Shown piece after piece: positions 9,014 through 17,673 of a DNA stretch of 64,000 nucleotides (within the stretch, counting starts at the first letter, position 1; every line of letters begins with the position of its first letter). The translations under genes were made by a program, and so were the position numbers. The DNA is from Salinarimonas soli. Lineage in GTDB: Bacteria; Pseudomonadota; Alphaproteobacteria; Rhizobiales; Beijerinckiaceae. Below the pieces are notes generated by a model, which worked only from the letters and a program-made list of their open reading frames with translations, made no database searches and was not told where the DNA came from. The stretch spans positions 29,341 to 93,340 of the forward strand of contig NZ_VUOA01000036.1 of assembly GCF_008386575.1 (NCBI RefSeq), in the 5' to 3' direction.

Positions 9014-10486
9014 ATGAACGCTCCCGTGAACCCCAAGAAGCTCATTAAAGGCGCCACGGGCGACTGGGAGATCGTGATCGGCATGGAGATCCATGCCCAG
9101 GTCACCAGCGAGGCGAAGCTGTTCTCCGGCGCCTCGACGCGCTTTGGCGCGGAGCCCAATTCCAACGTCTCCCTCGTGGACGCCGCGATGCCCGGCATGC
9201 TGCCGGTGATCAACGAGGAATGCGTGCGCCAGGCGATCCGCACGGGCCTCGGGCTCAAGGCGCAGATCAACCTGCGCTCCCTGTTCGACCGGAAGAACTA
9301 TTTCTATCCGGACCTGCCGCAGGGCTACCAGATCAGCCAGTACAAGGATCCCATCGTCGGCGAGGGCGAGGTGCTCGTCGACGTGCCCGACGAAGGCACC
9401 ATCAACGTGCGCATCGAGCGCCTGCACCTCGAGCAGGACGCCGGCAAGTCGATCCACGACCTGCACCCCTCGATGAGCTTCGTCGACCTCAACCGGTCGG
9501 GCGTCGCGCTCATGGAGATCGTGTCGAAGCCGGACCTGCGCTCCTCGGAGGAGGCCAAGGCCTACGTCACGAAGCTGCGCTCGATCCTGCGCTACTTGGG
9601 CACCTGCGACGGCGACATGGAGAAGGGCAGCCTGCGCGCCGACGTGAACGTGTCCGTGCGCCGCCCGGGCGAACCGCTCGGCACGCGCTGCGAGATCAAG
9701 AACGTCAACTCGATCCGCTTCATCGGCCAGGCCATCGAGTACGAGGCGCGCCGGCAGATCGGCATCCTGGAGGACGGCGGGAAGATCGACCAGGAGACCC
9801 GCCTGTTCGATCCCGGAAAGGGCGAGACCCGCTCCATGCGCTCCAAGGAGGAGGCGCACGACTACCGCTACTTCCCCGACCCGGACCTGCTGCCCCTCGA
9901 GTTCGACCAGGCCTATGTGGACGCCCTGGCGGAGGGCCTGCCCGAGCTTCCCGACGCCAAGAAGGCGCGGTTCATGAGCCAGTATGGCCTCTCGCCCTAC
10001 GACGCCTCCGTGCTCATCGCCGAGCGCGAATCCGCCGACTTCTACGAGGCGGTGGCGGAGGGGCGTGACGGCAAGGCCGCCGCGAACTGGGTGATCAACG
10101 AGCTGTTCGGGCGCCTCAACAAGGAGGGCCGGGACATCGCCGCCTCGCCTGTCTCGGCGGCGCAGCTCGGCGCGATCATCGACCTCATCGGCGAGAACGT
10201 GATCTCCGGCAAGATCGCCAAGGACCTGTTCGAGATCGTCTGGAGCGAGGGCGGCGACCCGCGCGCGATCGTCGAGAGCCGCGGCATGAAGCAGGTGACC
10301 GACACGGGCGCCATCGAGGCGGCGGTCGATGCCGTGATCGCCGGCAACCCGGACAAGGTGGAGCAGGCCAAGGCGAAGCCTACCCTGCTCGGCTGGTTCG
10401 TGGGCCAGGTCATGAAGCAGACCGGCGGCAAGGCGAACCCGGGCGCCGTGAACGAGATGCTGAAGTCGAAGCTCGGGATTGAGTGA
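9014..10486 (+). CDS. gatB: Asp/Glu-tRNA amidotransferase subunit B
   Basis: 490-residue GatB, the kinase/transamidase subunit that binds tRNA. The N-terminal catalytic cradle has [35 protein letters not shown] and the signature [11 protein letters not shown]. The C-terminal helical and YqeY-like domains end with [17 protein letters not shown]. It is separated from gatC-gatA by about 900 bp holding a minus-strand gene, so it is probably transcribed from its own promoter in the 155-bp gap. Confidence 0.97.
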   Translation: MNAPVNPKKLIKGATGDWEIVIGMEIHAQVTSEAKLFSGASTRFGAEPNSNVSLVDAAMPGMLPVINEECVRQAIRTGLGLKAQINLRSLFDRKNYFYPDLPQGYQISQYKDPIVGEGEVLVDVPDEGTINVRIERLHLEQDAGKSIHDLHPSMSFVDLNRSGVALMEIVSKPDLRSSEEAKAYVTKLRSILRYLGTCDGDMEKGSLRADVNVSVRRPGEPLGTRCEIKNVNSIRFIGQAIEYEARRQIGILEDGGKIDQETRLFDPGKGETRSMRSKEEAHDYRYFPDPDLLPLEFDQAYVDALAEGLPELPDAKKARFMSQYGLSPYDASVLIAERESADFYEAVAEGRDGKAAANWVINELFGRLNKEGRDIAASPVSAAQLGAIIDLIGENVISGKIAKDLFEIVWSEGGDPRAIVESRGMKQVTDTGAIEAAVDAVIAGNPDKVEQAKAKPTLLGWFVGQVMKQTGGKANPGAVNEMLKSKLGIE

Positions 10487-10496
10487 GGGTGCCGCG

Positions 10497-11015
10497 GTGC
10501 TGACCCTAGAGATCGCTGGAGCTGCCGCGCTCGTCCTGCGCCCCGTGCGCGACGACGACGCGCAGGACCTCTACGGCCTCCTCACCCTGTGCTTCGCCGA
10601 GTTTCCCGGCTGCTTCACCGATCCACACGGCGACCTGCCGGACCTGCGCGCGCCCGCAACCGCCATCGCCGGCAAACCCGGCGGCGCGTTCTGGGCCGTC
10701 GAGGACGAGCGGGGGAGGGTGGGGGCTTGCGTGTGCGTCGACTTCCCCGAGCCCGGCACCGCCGAGCTGCACCGCCTCTATGTCCGCGCCGACCTGCGCC
10801 GCCGCGGCCTCGCCGAGCGCCTCGTGCGCCTGGTGGAGGCCCATGCGGCGGGGCAGGGCGCCCGGCGCGTCGTCTTCTGGTCCGACACCCGCTTCACGAA
10901 CGCCCACCGCCTCTACGAGCGCCTGGGCTACGTGCGCGCCCCGGGAACCCGGGACCTCGGCGACGTGTCGAACTCGGTGGAGTACTTCTATGCGAAGGAG
11001 CTCGGCGCCGGCTGA
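10497..11015 (+). CDS. GNAT family N-acetyltransferase
   Basis: 172 residues. The acetyl-CoA binding motif is clear: LHRLYVRADLRRRGLAERLV (about residues 88-107), followed by the motif B region FWSDTRFTNAHRLYERLGY. The N-terminal half is typical of this superfamily (LRPVRDDDAQDL). The substrate is not predictable. A GTG at 10497 lies 7 bp after GAGGG; an alternative TTG at 10479 would overlap the gatB stop. It is likely co-transcribed with gatB and the next membrane gene. Confidence 0.85.
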   Translation: MLTLEIAGAAALVLRPVRDDDAQDLYGLLTLCFAEFPGCFTDPHGDLPDLRAPATAIAGKPGGAFWAVEDERGRVGACVCVDFPEPGTAELHRLYVRADLRRRGLAERLVRLVEAHAAGQGARRVVFWSDTRFTNAHRLYERLGYVRAPGTRDLGDVSNSVEYFYAKELGAG

Positions 11016-11037
11016 CGCTCCGCACGGGGAGGGAGTC

Positions 11038-11421
11038 GTGATCGCGGCCGTCCGGGCAGGCCCCGTCTATGTGGGGCTCGTCTTCGCCGTCGGCTTCGCG
11101 CTCGGCACGCTGCGGGTCCTCGTCGTAGAGCCCCGCCTCGGCGGCATCGGCGCCGTCGCCGTCGAGCTGCCGCTCATGCTCGCGGCCTCGTGGATCGCCT
11201 GTGGGGCTGTCCTGCGCCGCTGGCCCGTGCCGCCGCAAGCCGGCCCGCGCTTTCTCATGGGAGCGATCGCTTTCGCGGCTCTCATGACGTTGGAGCTTGC
11301 CGTCGCCGTGCTCGGCCTCGGCCGCAGCCCGGCCGAGCATCTCGCCAGCTATCGCGAGGCCGACAAGCTCATGGGCCTCGCCGGCCAGCTCCTCTTCGCC
11401 GTAGTCCCGCTGCTGCGCTGA
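11038..11421 (+). CDS. Small polytopic membrane protein, unknown function
   Basis: 127 residues from a GTG preceded by GGGGAGGGAG. Four hydrophobic segments are visible (about residues 9-27, 38-58, 74-94 and 110-127). No motif or family is recognised. It lies 22 bp behind the acetyltransferase and converges on the DUF4345-like gene with a 3-bp gap. An ATG at 10990 in the same frame overlaps the acetyltransferase and is less likely. Confidence 0.6.
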   Translation: MIAAVRAGPVYVGLVFAVGFALGTLRVLVVEPRLGGIGAVAVELPLMLAASWIACGAVLRRWPVPPQAGPRFLMGAIAFAALMTLELAVAVLGLGRSPAEHLASYREADKLMGLAGQLLFAVVPLLR

Positions 11422-11424
11422 CGG

Positions 11425-11838
11425 TCACCGGAACGCCCGCGCGATCCGCGCCTGCCAGAGGCACAGAAGCGGCGTCACGGCGAGCTCCATGCCGAGCGCG
11501 AGCGTTATCGCCAGGTCCGGCGCGCCCATGCGGGCATAGCCCAGCGCCCGGCCGAGGCCTCCGATCACGACGATGCCCGTGAGGAGGCGGAAGCGCGGCC
11601 CCTTGCGCTCGATGCCGGGGATCGTCGAGACGAACATGATCCCGATGCCGAGGAGCAGGCCCGAGAGGTAGCGGTAGTGGCTGTCGCCCGCGACGCCGGC
11701 CTGGTCGCCCGTGAGCGCCGGCCCCAGGACGACGCCCGCGAGCCCCGCGCTCAGGGGCACGAGGCAGCCGAGCGCCACCGCACCCTGCAGCCATCGGCGC
11801 TCGCGTTCCAGCCGGTCGGTTCCCGTGGTGTCCGTCAT
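11425..11838 (-). CDS. DUF4345-like membrane protein
   Basis: 137 residues with four predicted membrane helices. The sequence around HYRYLSGLLLGIGIMFVS, the following IPGIERKGPRFRLL and GGLGRALGYARMGAPD match what I know of the DUF4345 family, in which a HYRYLSG motif and a GGLxR motif are typical. The function is unknown. The start is the ATG at 11838, 110 bp from the divergent GST gene. Confidence 0.75.
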   Translation of the reverse strand: MTDTTGTDRLERERRWLQGAVALGCLVPLSAGLAGVVLGPALTGDQAGVAGDSHYRYLSGLLLGIGIMFVSTIPGIERKGPRFRLLTGIVVIGGLGRALGYARMGAPDLAITLALGMELAVTPLLCLWQARIARAFR

Positions 11839-11948
11839 GGCGCCAGAATGGAGCGGCGCGGGCCAGGAGTCGATTCCACATCGCGGGCTGAGGGATTAAC
11901 GTGCCCGCCGACCCAACCCGGCGACTCGCGCCGCACCCGGAGCCGATC

Positions 11949-12587
11949 ATGCCCAACCGCTTCACCCTCCACGGCGTCTGGCTCTCCGGCCCGACCTACA
12001 AGGTCGGCCTGTTCCTGTCGCTCGCCGGCGAGCCCTTCGACTACGTTCATGTCGACCTGCGGGCGGGCGAGCACAAGCGACCGGACTATGTCGCGCGTCA
12101 GCGCTACGGCCAGGTGCCGCTCCTCGTCGACGCCCATAACGGCCGGCATCTCACCCAATCGGCGGCGATCCTCGAATATCTCGCCGACACCACGGGCCGC
12201 TTCGGCGGCGCCGATCTCGACGAGCGCATCGCGGCGCGGGAATGGATGTACTGGGACTTCGACCGTCTCGCCCGCGGCGTCTACCGCCCGCGCGGCATCA
12301 GGGCCGGCTTCATGAAGGCGGCTCCCGAGGTGCTGGAGCACTACACCGCGGAGGGCCGGGCGGCGCTCGCGAGCCTCGACGAGCATCTCGCCGGCCGCGC
12401 CTTCCTGGTCGGCGAAGGCCTGACCATCGCCGACATCGACATCTACGGCGTCACCGCCTATGCCGGGGATGCCGGCCACGACCTCGCCGAAACCCCGAAC
12501 GTCGCTGCCTGGATGCGGCGCATCGAGGCGCTGCCGGGCTTCCGACCCGCCACCGAGTGCCTGCCGCAGGAGACGCGCGCCGCCTGA
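11949..12587 (+). CDS. Glutathione S-transferase family protein
   Basis: 212 residues. The N-terminal thioredoxin-like domain (about residues 1-80) has the YGQVPLLVD cis-Pro motif and a QSAAILEYLAD glutathione-binding segment. The C-terminal helical domain carries LVGEGLTIADIDIYG with the conserved Asp of the N-capping box. The substrate is unknown. The ATG at 11949 (MPNRFTLHG) fits the domain edge; a GTG at 11901 would add 16 residues. A second GST gene follows in the same direction, but of a different class. Confidence 0.85.
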   Translation: MPNRFTLHGVWLSGPTYKVGLFLSLAGEPFDYVHVDLRAGEHKRPDYVARQRYGQVPLLVDAHNGRHLTQSAAILEYLADTTGRFGGADLDERIAAREWMYWDFDRLARGVYRPRGIRAGFMKAAPEVLEHYTAEGRAALASLDEHLAGRAFLVGEGLTIADIDIYGVTAYAGDAGHDLAETPNVAAWMRRIEALPGFRPATECLPQETRAA

Positions 12588-12678
12588 GGGCGCGCGTGAT
12601 CACGCCGTGCGGGGCCGCACTTGCGCCCGCCCCGCCGGCTCCCCTCATTCCCGCGACCGCCCACCGGAAGCACCGTTC

Positions 12679-13380
12679 ATGGCCCAGCAGCGTCCCATCC
12701 AGCTCCATTACTGGCCGACCCCGAACGGCTGGAAGATCTCGATCATGCTGGAGGAGTGCGGTCTCCCCTACGACGTGATCCCCGTCAATATCGGCAAGGG
12801 GGACCAGTTCACGCCGGACTTCCTGCGGATCTCGCCCAACAACAAGATGCCTGCCATCGTCGATCCCGACGGGCCGGGCGGGGAGCCGATCTCGGTGTTC
12901 GAGTCGGGGGCGATCCTGCAATATCTCGGCCGCAAGACGGGGCTCCTCTACCCTGGCGACGAGCGCGCCCGGGTCGAGGTCGACCAATGGCTGATGTGGC
13001 AGATGGGCGGCTTCGGGCCCATGCTCGGCCAGACGCACCATTTCCGGATCTACGCGCCCGAGAAGGTGCCCTACGCCATCGAGCGCTACACCAACGAAAC
13101 GAACCGGCTCTACGGCGTGCTCGACCGGCGCCTCGCCGACCGCGCCTTCGTGGCGGGCGACTATTCCATCGCCGACATCGCCATCGTGTCCTGGGCGAAG
13201 CTCTGGGAGCGCCAGGGGCAGCAGATCGACGGCTTTCCCAACGTGAAGCGTTGGCTCGAGACGATCCTGGCGCGCCCCGCCGTGCAACGGGGCCTCGCCG
13301 TGAACGCGGCCGACCGGGCGAGGACCGATCTCACCGACCCGGCCGCGCGGGCCGTGCTCTTCGGCCAGCGCGCCAAGTAA
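12679..13380 (+). CDS. Nu-class/YfcG-like glutathione S-transferase (disulfide-bond oxidoreductase type)
   Basis: 233 residues. It resembles E. coli YfcG/YghU and yeast Ure2p: LHYWPTPNGWKISIMLEE at the N terminus, SPNNKMPAIVDPDG with the Asn and cis-Pro typical of this class, SVFESGAILQYLG, and WLMWQMGGFGPMLGQTHHF in the helical domain. Family members bind two glutathiones and reduce disulfides. The ATG is at 12679; the open frame upstream overlaps the preceding GST gene in another phase and is a shadow. Confidence 0.88.
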   Translation: MAQQRPIQLHYWPTPNGWKISIMLEECGLPYDVIPVNIGKGDQFTPDFLRISPNNKMPAIVDPDGPGGEPISVFESGAILQYLGRKTGLLYPGDERARVEVDQWLMWQMGGFGPMLGQTHHFRIYAPEKVPYAIERYTNETNRLYGVLDRRLADRAFVAGDYSIADIAIVSWAKLWERQGQQIDGFPNVKRWLETILARPAVQRGLAVNAADRARTDLTDPAARAVLFGQRAK

Positions 13381-13392
13381 GGGATCGGGGCG

Positions 13393-13803
13393 TCAGTTCG
13401 CCTTGGTCCAGGTCTGCGAGCGGCAGATCAGGCCGCCGAGGACGCAGCCCGAGAGCTCCATGGCGCTGGCGCTCTTGAGGGTCATCTTGCCCGTGTAGGT
13501 CTTGCCGTCGCGGAAATTGTAGAGCTGGCCCTGGAAGCCGCCGCCCTGGACCGGGCGGATCTCCTCGATCATGCGCGCGCCCACGAGGTTGCGCGAGCGC
13601 AGCGCCTCGTTCGGGTTGTTCACGTCCTTCGTCTCGCCCCGCACCGCGACGATGGTGCCGCAATAGGCGTCGCCGCAGCGGGCGATCCGCACCCGCGTGT
13701 CGCCGGTCTCGCTCTGCCACACGCCCGAGGGGTCGGCGGTCTGCGCCAGCGCCGGGCCGGCGAGAAACGCCAGCGCCAGCCCCGTAATCGCAATCGTTCT
13801 CAT
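13393..13803 (-). CDS. DUF2147 family secreted protein
   Basis: 136 residues. A signal peptide (about 1-21, ending LAGPALAQ) precedes a small beta-rich domain. PSGVWQSETGDTRVRI, CGDAYCGTIV, NPNEALRSRNLVGARM and GKTYTGKMTL are the typical signatures of DUF2147, a periplasmic family of unknown role. Four Cys residues (two in CGDAYC, two near the C terminus) could form disulfides. It converges on the YfcG-like gene and ends 12 bp from it. Confidence 0.88.
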   Translation of the reverse strand: MRTIAITGLALAFLAGPALAQTADPSGVWQSETGDTRVRIARCGDAYCGTIVAVRGETKDVNNPNEALRSRNLVGARMIEEIRPVQGGGFQGQLYNFRDGKTYTGKMTLKSASAMELSGCVLGGLICRSQTWTKAN

Positions 13804-14143
13804 GTGCTTTCTCCGCGAAAGCGGCCGTTTGCGGCCGTGATGCCCCGAAAGCTAGGGCAGCGCGCGCCGCGAACCAAGCGGCGCGGCCTCTCCTGCGCAG
13901 GGTAAATGATCCGCTCCCGACGCCCCGCGCGCGGGTTCCCCAAACGCGCCGGATTCGCACAGATGGCCCGGGATGATGGTTTCGGGTTCGTGAAAATTTA
14001 CCGGACCGAAAAGTTTCGTTCAGAACTCGTTCAACTCAAGTTTTAAGCAAGTTTTCGCTCACTCCATCTAGCGTCATCGTATCGGGCGAGACGAAATCGG
14101 CTCACCCAAGACCGATCAACACGACGACGAAAAGGTGACGAAC
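13804..14143. other. 340-bp gene-free stretch with AT-rich promoter region
   Basis: No ORF with coding character is seen. The right half (about 13980-14060) is markedly AT-richer than its surroundings, carries the SOS-type box described separately, and has a direct repeat CAAGTTTT-AAG-CAAGTTTT (14036-14054). It most likely holds promoters for both flanking genes. Confidence 0.5.
14019..14033 (+). promoter_or_regulatory. SOS (LexA) box of the alphaproteobacterial type
   Basis: GTTC-AGAACTC-GTTC is an exact match to the GTTC-N7-GTTC direct-repeat operator recognised by LexA in many alphaproteobacteria. It sits in the AT-rich part of the gap 111 bp before the Sel1-like gene and 216 bp before the divergent DUF2147 gene. 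The match is only eight fixed bases, so chance cannot be excluded. Confidence 0.45.
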
Positions 14144-14413
14144 ATGGCGCGTTTCGAGATGGGTGCGGCGGACATCGCTGCGATGGCTCCGGCGGGTGCG
14201 ACGGGCGAGTCTTTCTACGAGCTGGGGCTGATGTATGCCGCCGGCCGCTCGGTCCCTCTCGACCTCGTGGCCGCCCACAAGTGGCTCAACGTCGCGGTGG
14301 CGAAGGGCTTCAAGGCCGCGGCGACCCGCCGGGCCGAGCTCGCCGCCGAGATGTCGGGCGACGAGATCGCCGCAGCGCAGCGCGAGGCGCGCCTCTGGCT
14401 GACCCGGCACTGA
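14144..14413 (+). CDS. Small Sel1-repeat-like protein
   Basis: 89 residues with one Sel1/TPR-like repeat: ESFYELGLMYAAGRSVPLDLVAAHKWLNVAVAKG, then a helical AAATRRAELAAEM... tail. No signal peptide. Similar single-repeat proteins are widespread in Hyphomicrobiales; no function is known to me. The ATG at 14144 lies 5 bp after AAAGGTGA; a GTG at 14135 overlaps that ribosome site. A 28-codon ORF begins one base after its stop, and an SOS-type box lies upstream. Confidence 0.8.
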   Translation: MARFEMGAADIAAMAPAGATGESFYELGLMYAAGRSVPLDLVAAHKWLNVAVAKGFKAAATRRAELAAEMSGDEIAAAQREARLWLTRH

Positions 14414-14414
14414 C

Positions 14415-14501
14415 GTGAGCACCCTCGCTCTCCGGGCGGTCGAGATCGGCGCCGTGTGCGTCATGGCGTTCCTGCTCGGAACCGCCGCCGGCTGGTGGTA
14501 G
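14415..14501 (+). CDS. Candidate 28-residue single-pass membrane peptide
   Basis: GTG start one base after the stop of the Sel1-like gene, ending in TAG. The peptide begins MSTLALRAVEIGAV and is followed by a hydrophobic stretch ending in GWW, giving one transmembrane segment with a short N-terminal polar part containing one Arg and one Glu. There is no separate ribosome site, so it would depend on coupling to the upstream gene. With the SOS-type box upstream it recalls Caulobacter SidA (29 residues, membrane, SOS-induced division inhibitor), but I see no decisive sequence match. Confidence 0.4.
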   Translation: MSTLALRAVEIGAVCVMAFLLGTAAGWW

Positions 14502-14533
14502 CGCGAAAACGTGCCCTTGAGGCGGGTGGCGGC

Positions 14534-14562
14534 TTGAGGGGAGGGGCCCGCATGGCTATAAG
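14534..14562 (+). promoter_or_regulatory. Candidate sigma-70 promoter of ndk
   Basis: TTGAGG (14534-14539) and TATAAG (14557-14562) are separated by 17 bp, about 34 bp upstream of the ndk ATG, with an AAAGGAAAG ribosome site in between. Confidence 0.55.
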
Positions 14563-14595
14563 CGCGGCCGGATCCCCTAAAGGAAAGCAGACCCC

Positions 14596-15018
14596 ATGGC
14601 TCTCGAGCGTACCTTCTCGATCATCAAGCCCGACGCGACCCGCCGCAATCTCACCGGCGCCGTCAACGCCGTGATCGAGGGCGCGGGCCTGCGCATCGTC
14701 GCGCAAAAGCGCATCAAGATGACCCGCGACCAGGCCGAGACCTTCTACGGCGTGCACCGCGAGCGTCCCTTCTTCGGCGAGCTCGTCGAGTTCATGACCT
14801 CCGAGCCCGTCGTCGTGCAGGTGCTCGAGGGCGAGGGCGCCGTCGCCAAGTACCGCGAGATCATGGGCGCCACGAACCCGGCCAACGCCGCCGAGGGCAC
14901 CATCCGCAAGCAGTTCGCCCTCTCGGTGGGCGAGAACTCGGTCCACGGCTCCGACAGCGTCGAGAACGCCGCCATCGAGGTGGCGCAATTCTTCTCCGGC
15001 AACGAGATCGTCGGCTGA
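14596..15018 (+). CDS. ndk: Nucleoside diphosphate kinase
   Basis: 140 residues, full length. It equilibrates NTP/NDP pools by a phosphohistidine intermediate. The active-site histidine is His117 in [11 protein letters not shown]-binding residues lie in [10 protein letters not shown] (residues 9-18) and [15 protein letters not shown] clear promoter and ribosome site precede it. It is monocistronic and followed by a palindrome-ended repeat element. Confidence 0.98.
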   Translation: MALERTFSIIKPDATRRNLTGAVNAVIEGAGLRIVAQKRIKMTRDQAETFYGVHRERPFFGELVEFMTSEPVVVQVLEGEGAVAKYREIMGATNPANAAEGTIRKQFALSVGENSVHGSDSVENAAIEVAQFFSGNEIVG

Positions 15019-15322
15019 GGAGGCTCCCCTCTCCCGGATGGGAGAGGGATGCACGAAGTGCCTGGGGGTGAGGGTGGCGCGTTTGCACCAGTGCGCACCA
15101 ACACCTCCGCTTGTCATGGCCGGGCTTGACCCGGCCATCCAGGTGGCGCGTCGGCCTGGGTCCCCGGGTCAGGCCCGGGGATGACGGTTGGAGTGGCGGC
15201 AGGGTGGTGCGCCACTCTCGGCGTGATCCCTCACCCCCGACCCCTCTCCCATTCGGGAGAGGGGAGACAGGGCGAGCGCCCTCCGTCATGATGCCGCCAA
15301 CGTCCTCCCGCATGGCTGCCCC
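15019..15322. other. 304-bp gene-free stretch largely filled by a repeat element
   Basis: Apart from the element annotated at 15024-15266 I see only the short approach to the molybdopterin oxidoreductase gene, with no clear promoter. Confidence 0.6.
15024..15266. repeat. Palindrome-ended intergenic element, copy 1
   Basis: A 243-bp element. Each end carries a hairpin of the type CTCCCCTCTCCC-N-GGGAGAGGG joined to GGGGGTGAGGG, arranged as terminal inverted repeats of about 40 bp. The inside has GGCCGGGCTTGACCCGGCC and CCCCGGGTCAGGCCCGGGG hairpins. It is similar along most of its length, in the opposite orientation, to 38133-38361, including a shared TGCACCAGTGCGCACCAACA segment, and shares ends with 58633-58862. 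No ORF and no transposase; it looks like a non-autonomous MITE- or REP-type element. Confidence 0.8.
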
Positions 15323-17464
15323 ATGAACGCTCCCCCTCGCATCGAACGTCGCGCCTCCGTCTGCCCGCACGACTGCCCCTCCACCTGCTCCCTGGAGGTC
15401 GAGGTGGTCGAGGGCCGCACGATCGGGCGGGTGCATGGGGACGAGCGGCAGAGCTACACCGCGGGCGTGATCTGCGCCAAGGTCGCGCGCTACGCCGAGC
15501 GCATCCACCACCCCGACCGCCTGACCCACCCGTTGCGCCGCACGGGGCCGAAGGGATCGGGACAGTTCGAGCGCATCTCCTGGGACGAGGCGCTCGACCT
15601 CGTGGCCGGGCGGTTCCGCGAGGCCGAGGCCGTGCATGGCTCGCAAGCCGTGTGGCCCTACTATTACGCGGGCACGATGGGGCTCGTGATGCGTGACGGG
15701 ATCAACCGCCTGCGCCACGCCAAGCGCTATTCGGGCCAGTTCTCGACCATCTGCACCAACATGGCCTGGACGGGCTACATCGCCGGCACGGGCCGCCTCG
15801 CCGGGCCCGATCCGCGCGAGATGGCGCTCTCCGATTGCGTGGTGATCTGGGGTACGAACCCGGTCCACACCCAGGTCAACGTGATGACCCACGCGATCCG
15901 CGCCCGCAAGGAGCGCGGCGCGAAGATCGTGGCGGTCGACGTCTACATGAACGCGACCATGAAGCAGGCCGACATGGCGCTCCTGGTCCGACCCGGCACC
16001 GACGGCGCGCTCGCCTGCGCCGTGATGCACGTGCTGTTCCGCGACGGCCTCGCCGACTGGGATTACCTGCGTCGCTACACCGACTGCCCCGAGGACCTGC
16101 GCGACCACCTCGCCACCCGCGACCCGGCCTGGGCGGCGGCGATCACGGGGCTGTCGGTCGAGGAGATCGAGGCCTTAGCGCGGCTCGTGGGCGAGCGCAA
16201 GCGGACCTATTTCCGCCTCGGCTACGGCTTCGGCCGCCAGCGCAACGGCGTCACCAACATGCACGCAGCCTCCTGCATCGCGGCGGTGACCGGCGCTTGG
16301 GCCCTGGAGGGCGGCGGCGCGTTCCACAACAACGGCGCCATCTATCGCTGGAACAAGACGCTCATCGAGGGGCTCGACGCCGTCGACCCGGAGGTGCGCC
16401 GGCTCGACCAGTCGCAGATCGGCCGCGTGCTCACGGGCGACCCGGAGGCCCTGCGCCACGGCCCGCCCGTGACCGCTATGCTGATCCAGAACACGAATCC
16501 GGTCTCGGTCGCCCCCGAGCAGGAGCTCGTGAAGCGGGGCTTTGCCCGCGAGGACCTGTTCGTGTGCGTCCACGAGCAGTTCATGACCGAGACGGCCCTC
16601 ATGGCCGACGTGGTGCTGCCCGCCACGATGTTCATGGAGCACGACGACCTCTATCAGGGGGGAGGGCACCAGCACTTCCAGCTCGGCCCGAAGCTCGTCG
16701 ACCCGCCCGGCGAATGCCGCTCGAACCACGAGGTGATCTGCGGGCTCGCCGCGCGCCTTGGCGCCGAGCACCGCGGCTTCGCGATGACCCCGCGCGAGAT
16801 CGTCGACTGGACGCTCCAGGCTTCGGGCCGGGGCACCTACGCGGAGCTCGAGGCGAGCCGCTTCGTCGACGCGCAGCCCGGTTTCCGCGAGGCGCATTAT
16901 CTCGACGGATTCGCCTATCCGGACGGGAAATTCCGCTTCCGGCCCGACTGGACGAGCGTGCCCGCGCCGAACGACGGCCCCATGGGCCCCTGGGCCGCAA
17001 TGCCCTCGCTCCCGGACCATTGGGGCGTGATCGAGGAGGCGACGGAGGACCACCCGTTCCGCCTCGCGACCAGCCCGGCGCGCCAATTCCTGAACTCCAC
17101 CTTCACCGAGACGCCCACCTCCGCCAGCAAGGAGAGGCGGCCTGAGGTGATGATCCACCCCGTCGACGCGGCCCTGAAGGGCATTGCGGACGGCGACTGG
17201 GTGCGCCTCTCCAATGCACGCGGCAGCGTGTTCCTGCGCGCCCGCCTCTTCGAGGGCGTACGCCGGGGCGTGCTCATCGCCGAGTCGATCTGGCCCAACG
17301 CCGCCCACCCGGGTGGGCGGGGCATCAACACGCTCACGGGCGCGGACGCGGTGGCTCCCTATGGCGGCGCGGCGTTCCACGATAACCGCGTCGCGCTGGC
17401 CCGGGCCGCGCCGCCTGAGGTGGCGGAGGTGCCGCTCTCGGCGTTGGAGGCGGCGGAAGGCTGA
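15323..17464 (+). CDS. Molybdopterin-dependent oxidoreductase (bis-MGD, 4Fe-4S)
   Basis: 713-residue member of the DMSO reductase superfamily. The N-terminal 4Fe-4S ligands are Cys14, Cys18, Cys22 and Cys51 (CPHDCPSTC ... GVICAK). The Mo-ligand position appears to be the Cys in STICTNMAWTG (about residue 145). Cofactor-binding segments include VIWGTNPVHTQ, VDVYMNATMKQADM and the C-terminal WPNAAHPGGRGINTLTG domain. No Tat signal, no FdhD/electron-transfer partner gene and no membrane anchor are nearby, so it is probably a soluble cytoplasmic enzyme. The substrate cannot be named; formate dehydrogenase-like, BisC-like or other roles are possible. Confidence 0.88.
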   Translation: MNAPPRIERRASVCPHDCPSTCSLEVEVVEGRTIGRVHGDERQSYTAGVICAKVARYAERIHHPDRLTHPLRRTGPKGSGQFERISWDEALDLVAGRFREAEAVHGSQAVWPYYYAGTMGLVMRDGINRLRHAKRYSGQFSTICTNMAWTGYIAGTGRLAGPDPREMALSDCVVIWGTNPVHTQVNVMTHAIRARKERGAKIVAVDVYMNATMKQADMALLVRPGTDGALACAVMHVLFRDGLADWDYLRRYTDCPEDLRDHLATRDPAWAAAITGLSVEEIEALARLVGERKRTYFRLGYGFGRQRNGVTNMHAASCIAAVTGAWALEGGGAFHNNGAIYRWNKTLIEGLDAVDPEVRRLDQSQIGRVLTGDPEALRHGPPVTAMLIQNTNPVSVAPEQELVKRGFAREDLFVCVHEQFMTETALMADVVLPATMFMEHDDLYQGGGHQHFQLGPKLVDPPGECRSNHEVICGLAARLGAEHRGFAMTPREIVDWTLQASGRGTYAELEASRFVDAQPGFREAHYLDGFAYPDGKFRFRPDWTSVPAPNDGPMGPWAAMPSLPDHWGVIEEATEDHPFRLATSPARQFLNSTFTETPTSASKERRPEVMIHPVDAALKGIADGDWVRLSNARGSVFLRARLFEGVRRGVLIAESIWPNAAHPGGRGINTLTGADAVAPYGGAAFHDNRVALARAAPPEVAEVPLSALEAAEG

Positions 17465-17470
17465 AAGGCG

Positions 17471-17670
17471 GAGCCGCTTCGCGGCAGCTGAATCCTGGAT
17501 CCCGGATCGGCGCCTCGCTTCGCGACGCTTGTCCGCGAAAGTGGGGGAGGCTGTCAGGAGGGTTCTCCCGAACCTCCGACGCCACTCTCCCGGACAAGAG
17601 GAGCGGAGGCTTTAGCCGGAGCGGATCGCAGATCCGGGATCCAGCGCAAGAACCTGCCGCGCAGCGGCTC
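17471..17670. repeat. Inverted-repeat element with GAGCCGCTKCGCGGCAG ends
   Basis: 200-bp element. Its ends GAGCCGCTTCGCGGCAG (17471-17487) and CTGCCGCGCAGCGGCTC (17654-17670) are inverted repeats matching at 16 of 17 positions. A second nested pair, TGGATCCCGGATC and GATCCGGGATCCA, lies just inside. No ORF. It fills nearly all of the 209-bp gap between the convergent Mo-oxidoreductase and purN genes. A shorter relative is at 30732-30784. Confidence 0.75.
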
Positions 17671-17673
17671 GGG

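Noticed and set aside
15323-17464. Selenocysteine-type formate dehydrogenase
   Set aside because: No in-frame TGA at the Mo-ligand position; the residue is a Cys in ICTNMAWTG, and the usual partner genes are missing.
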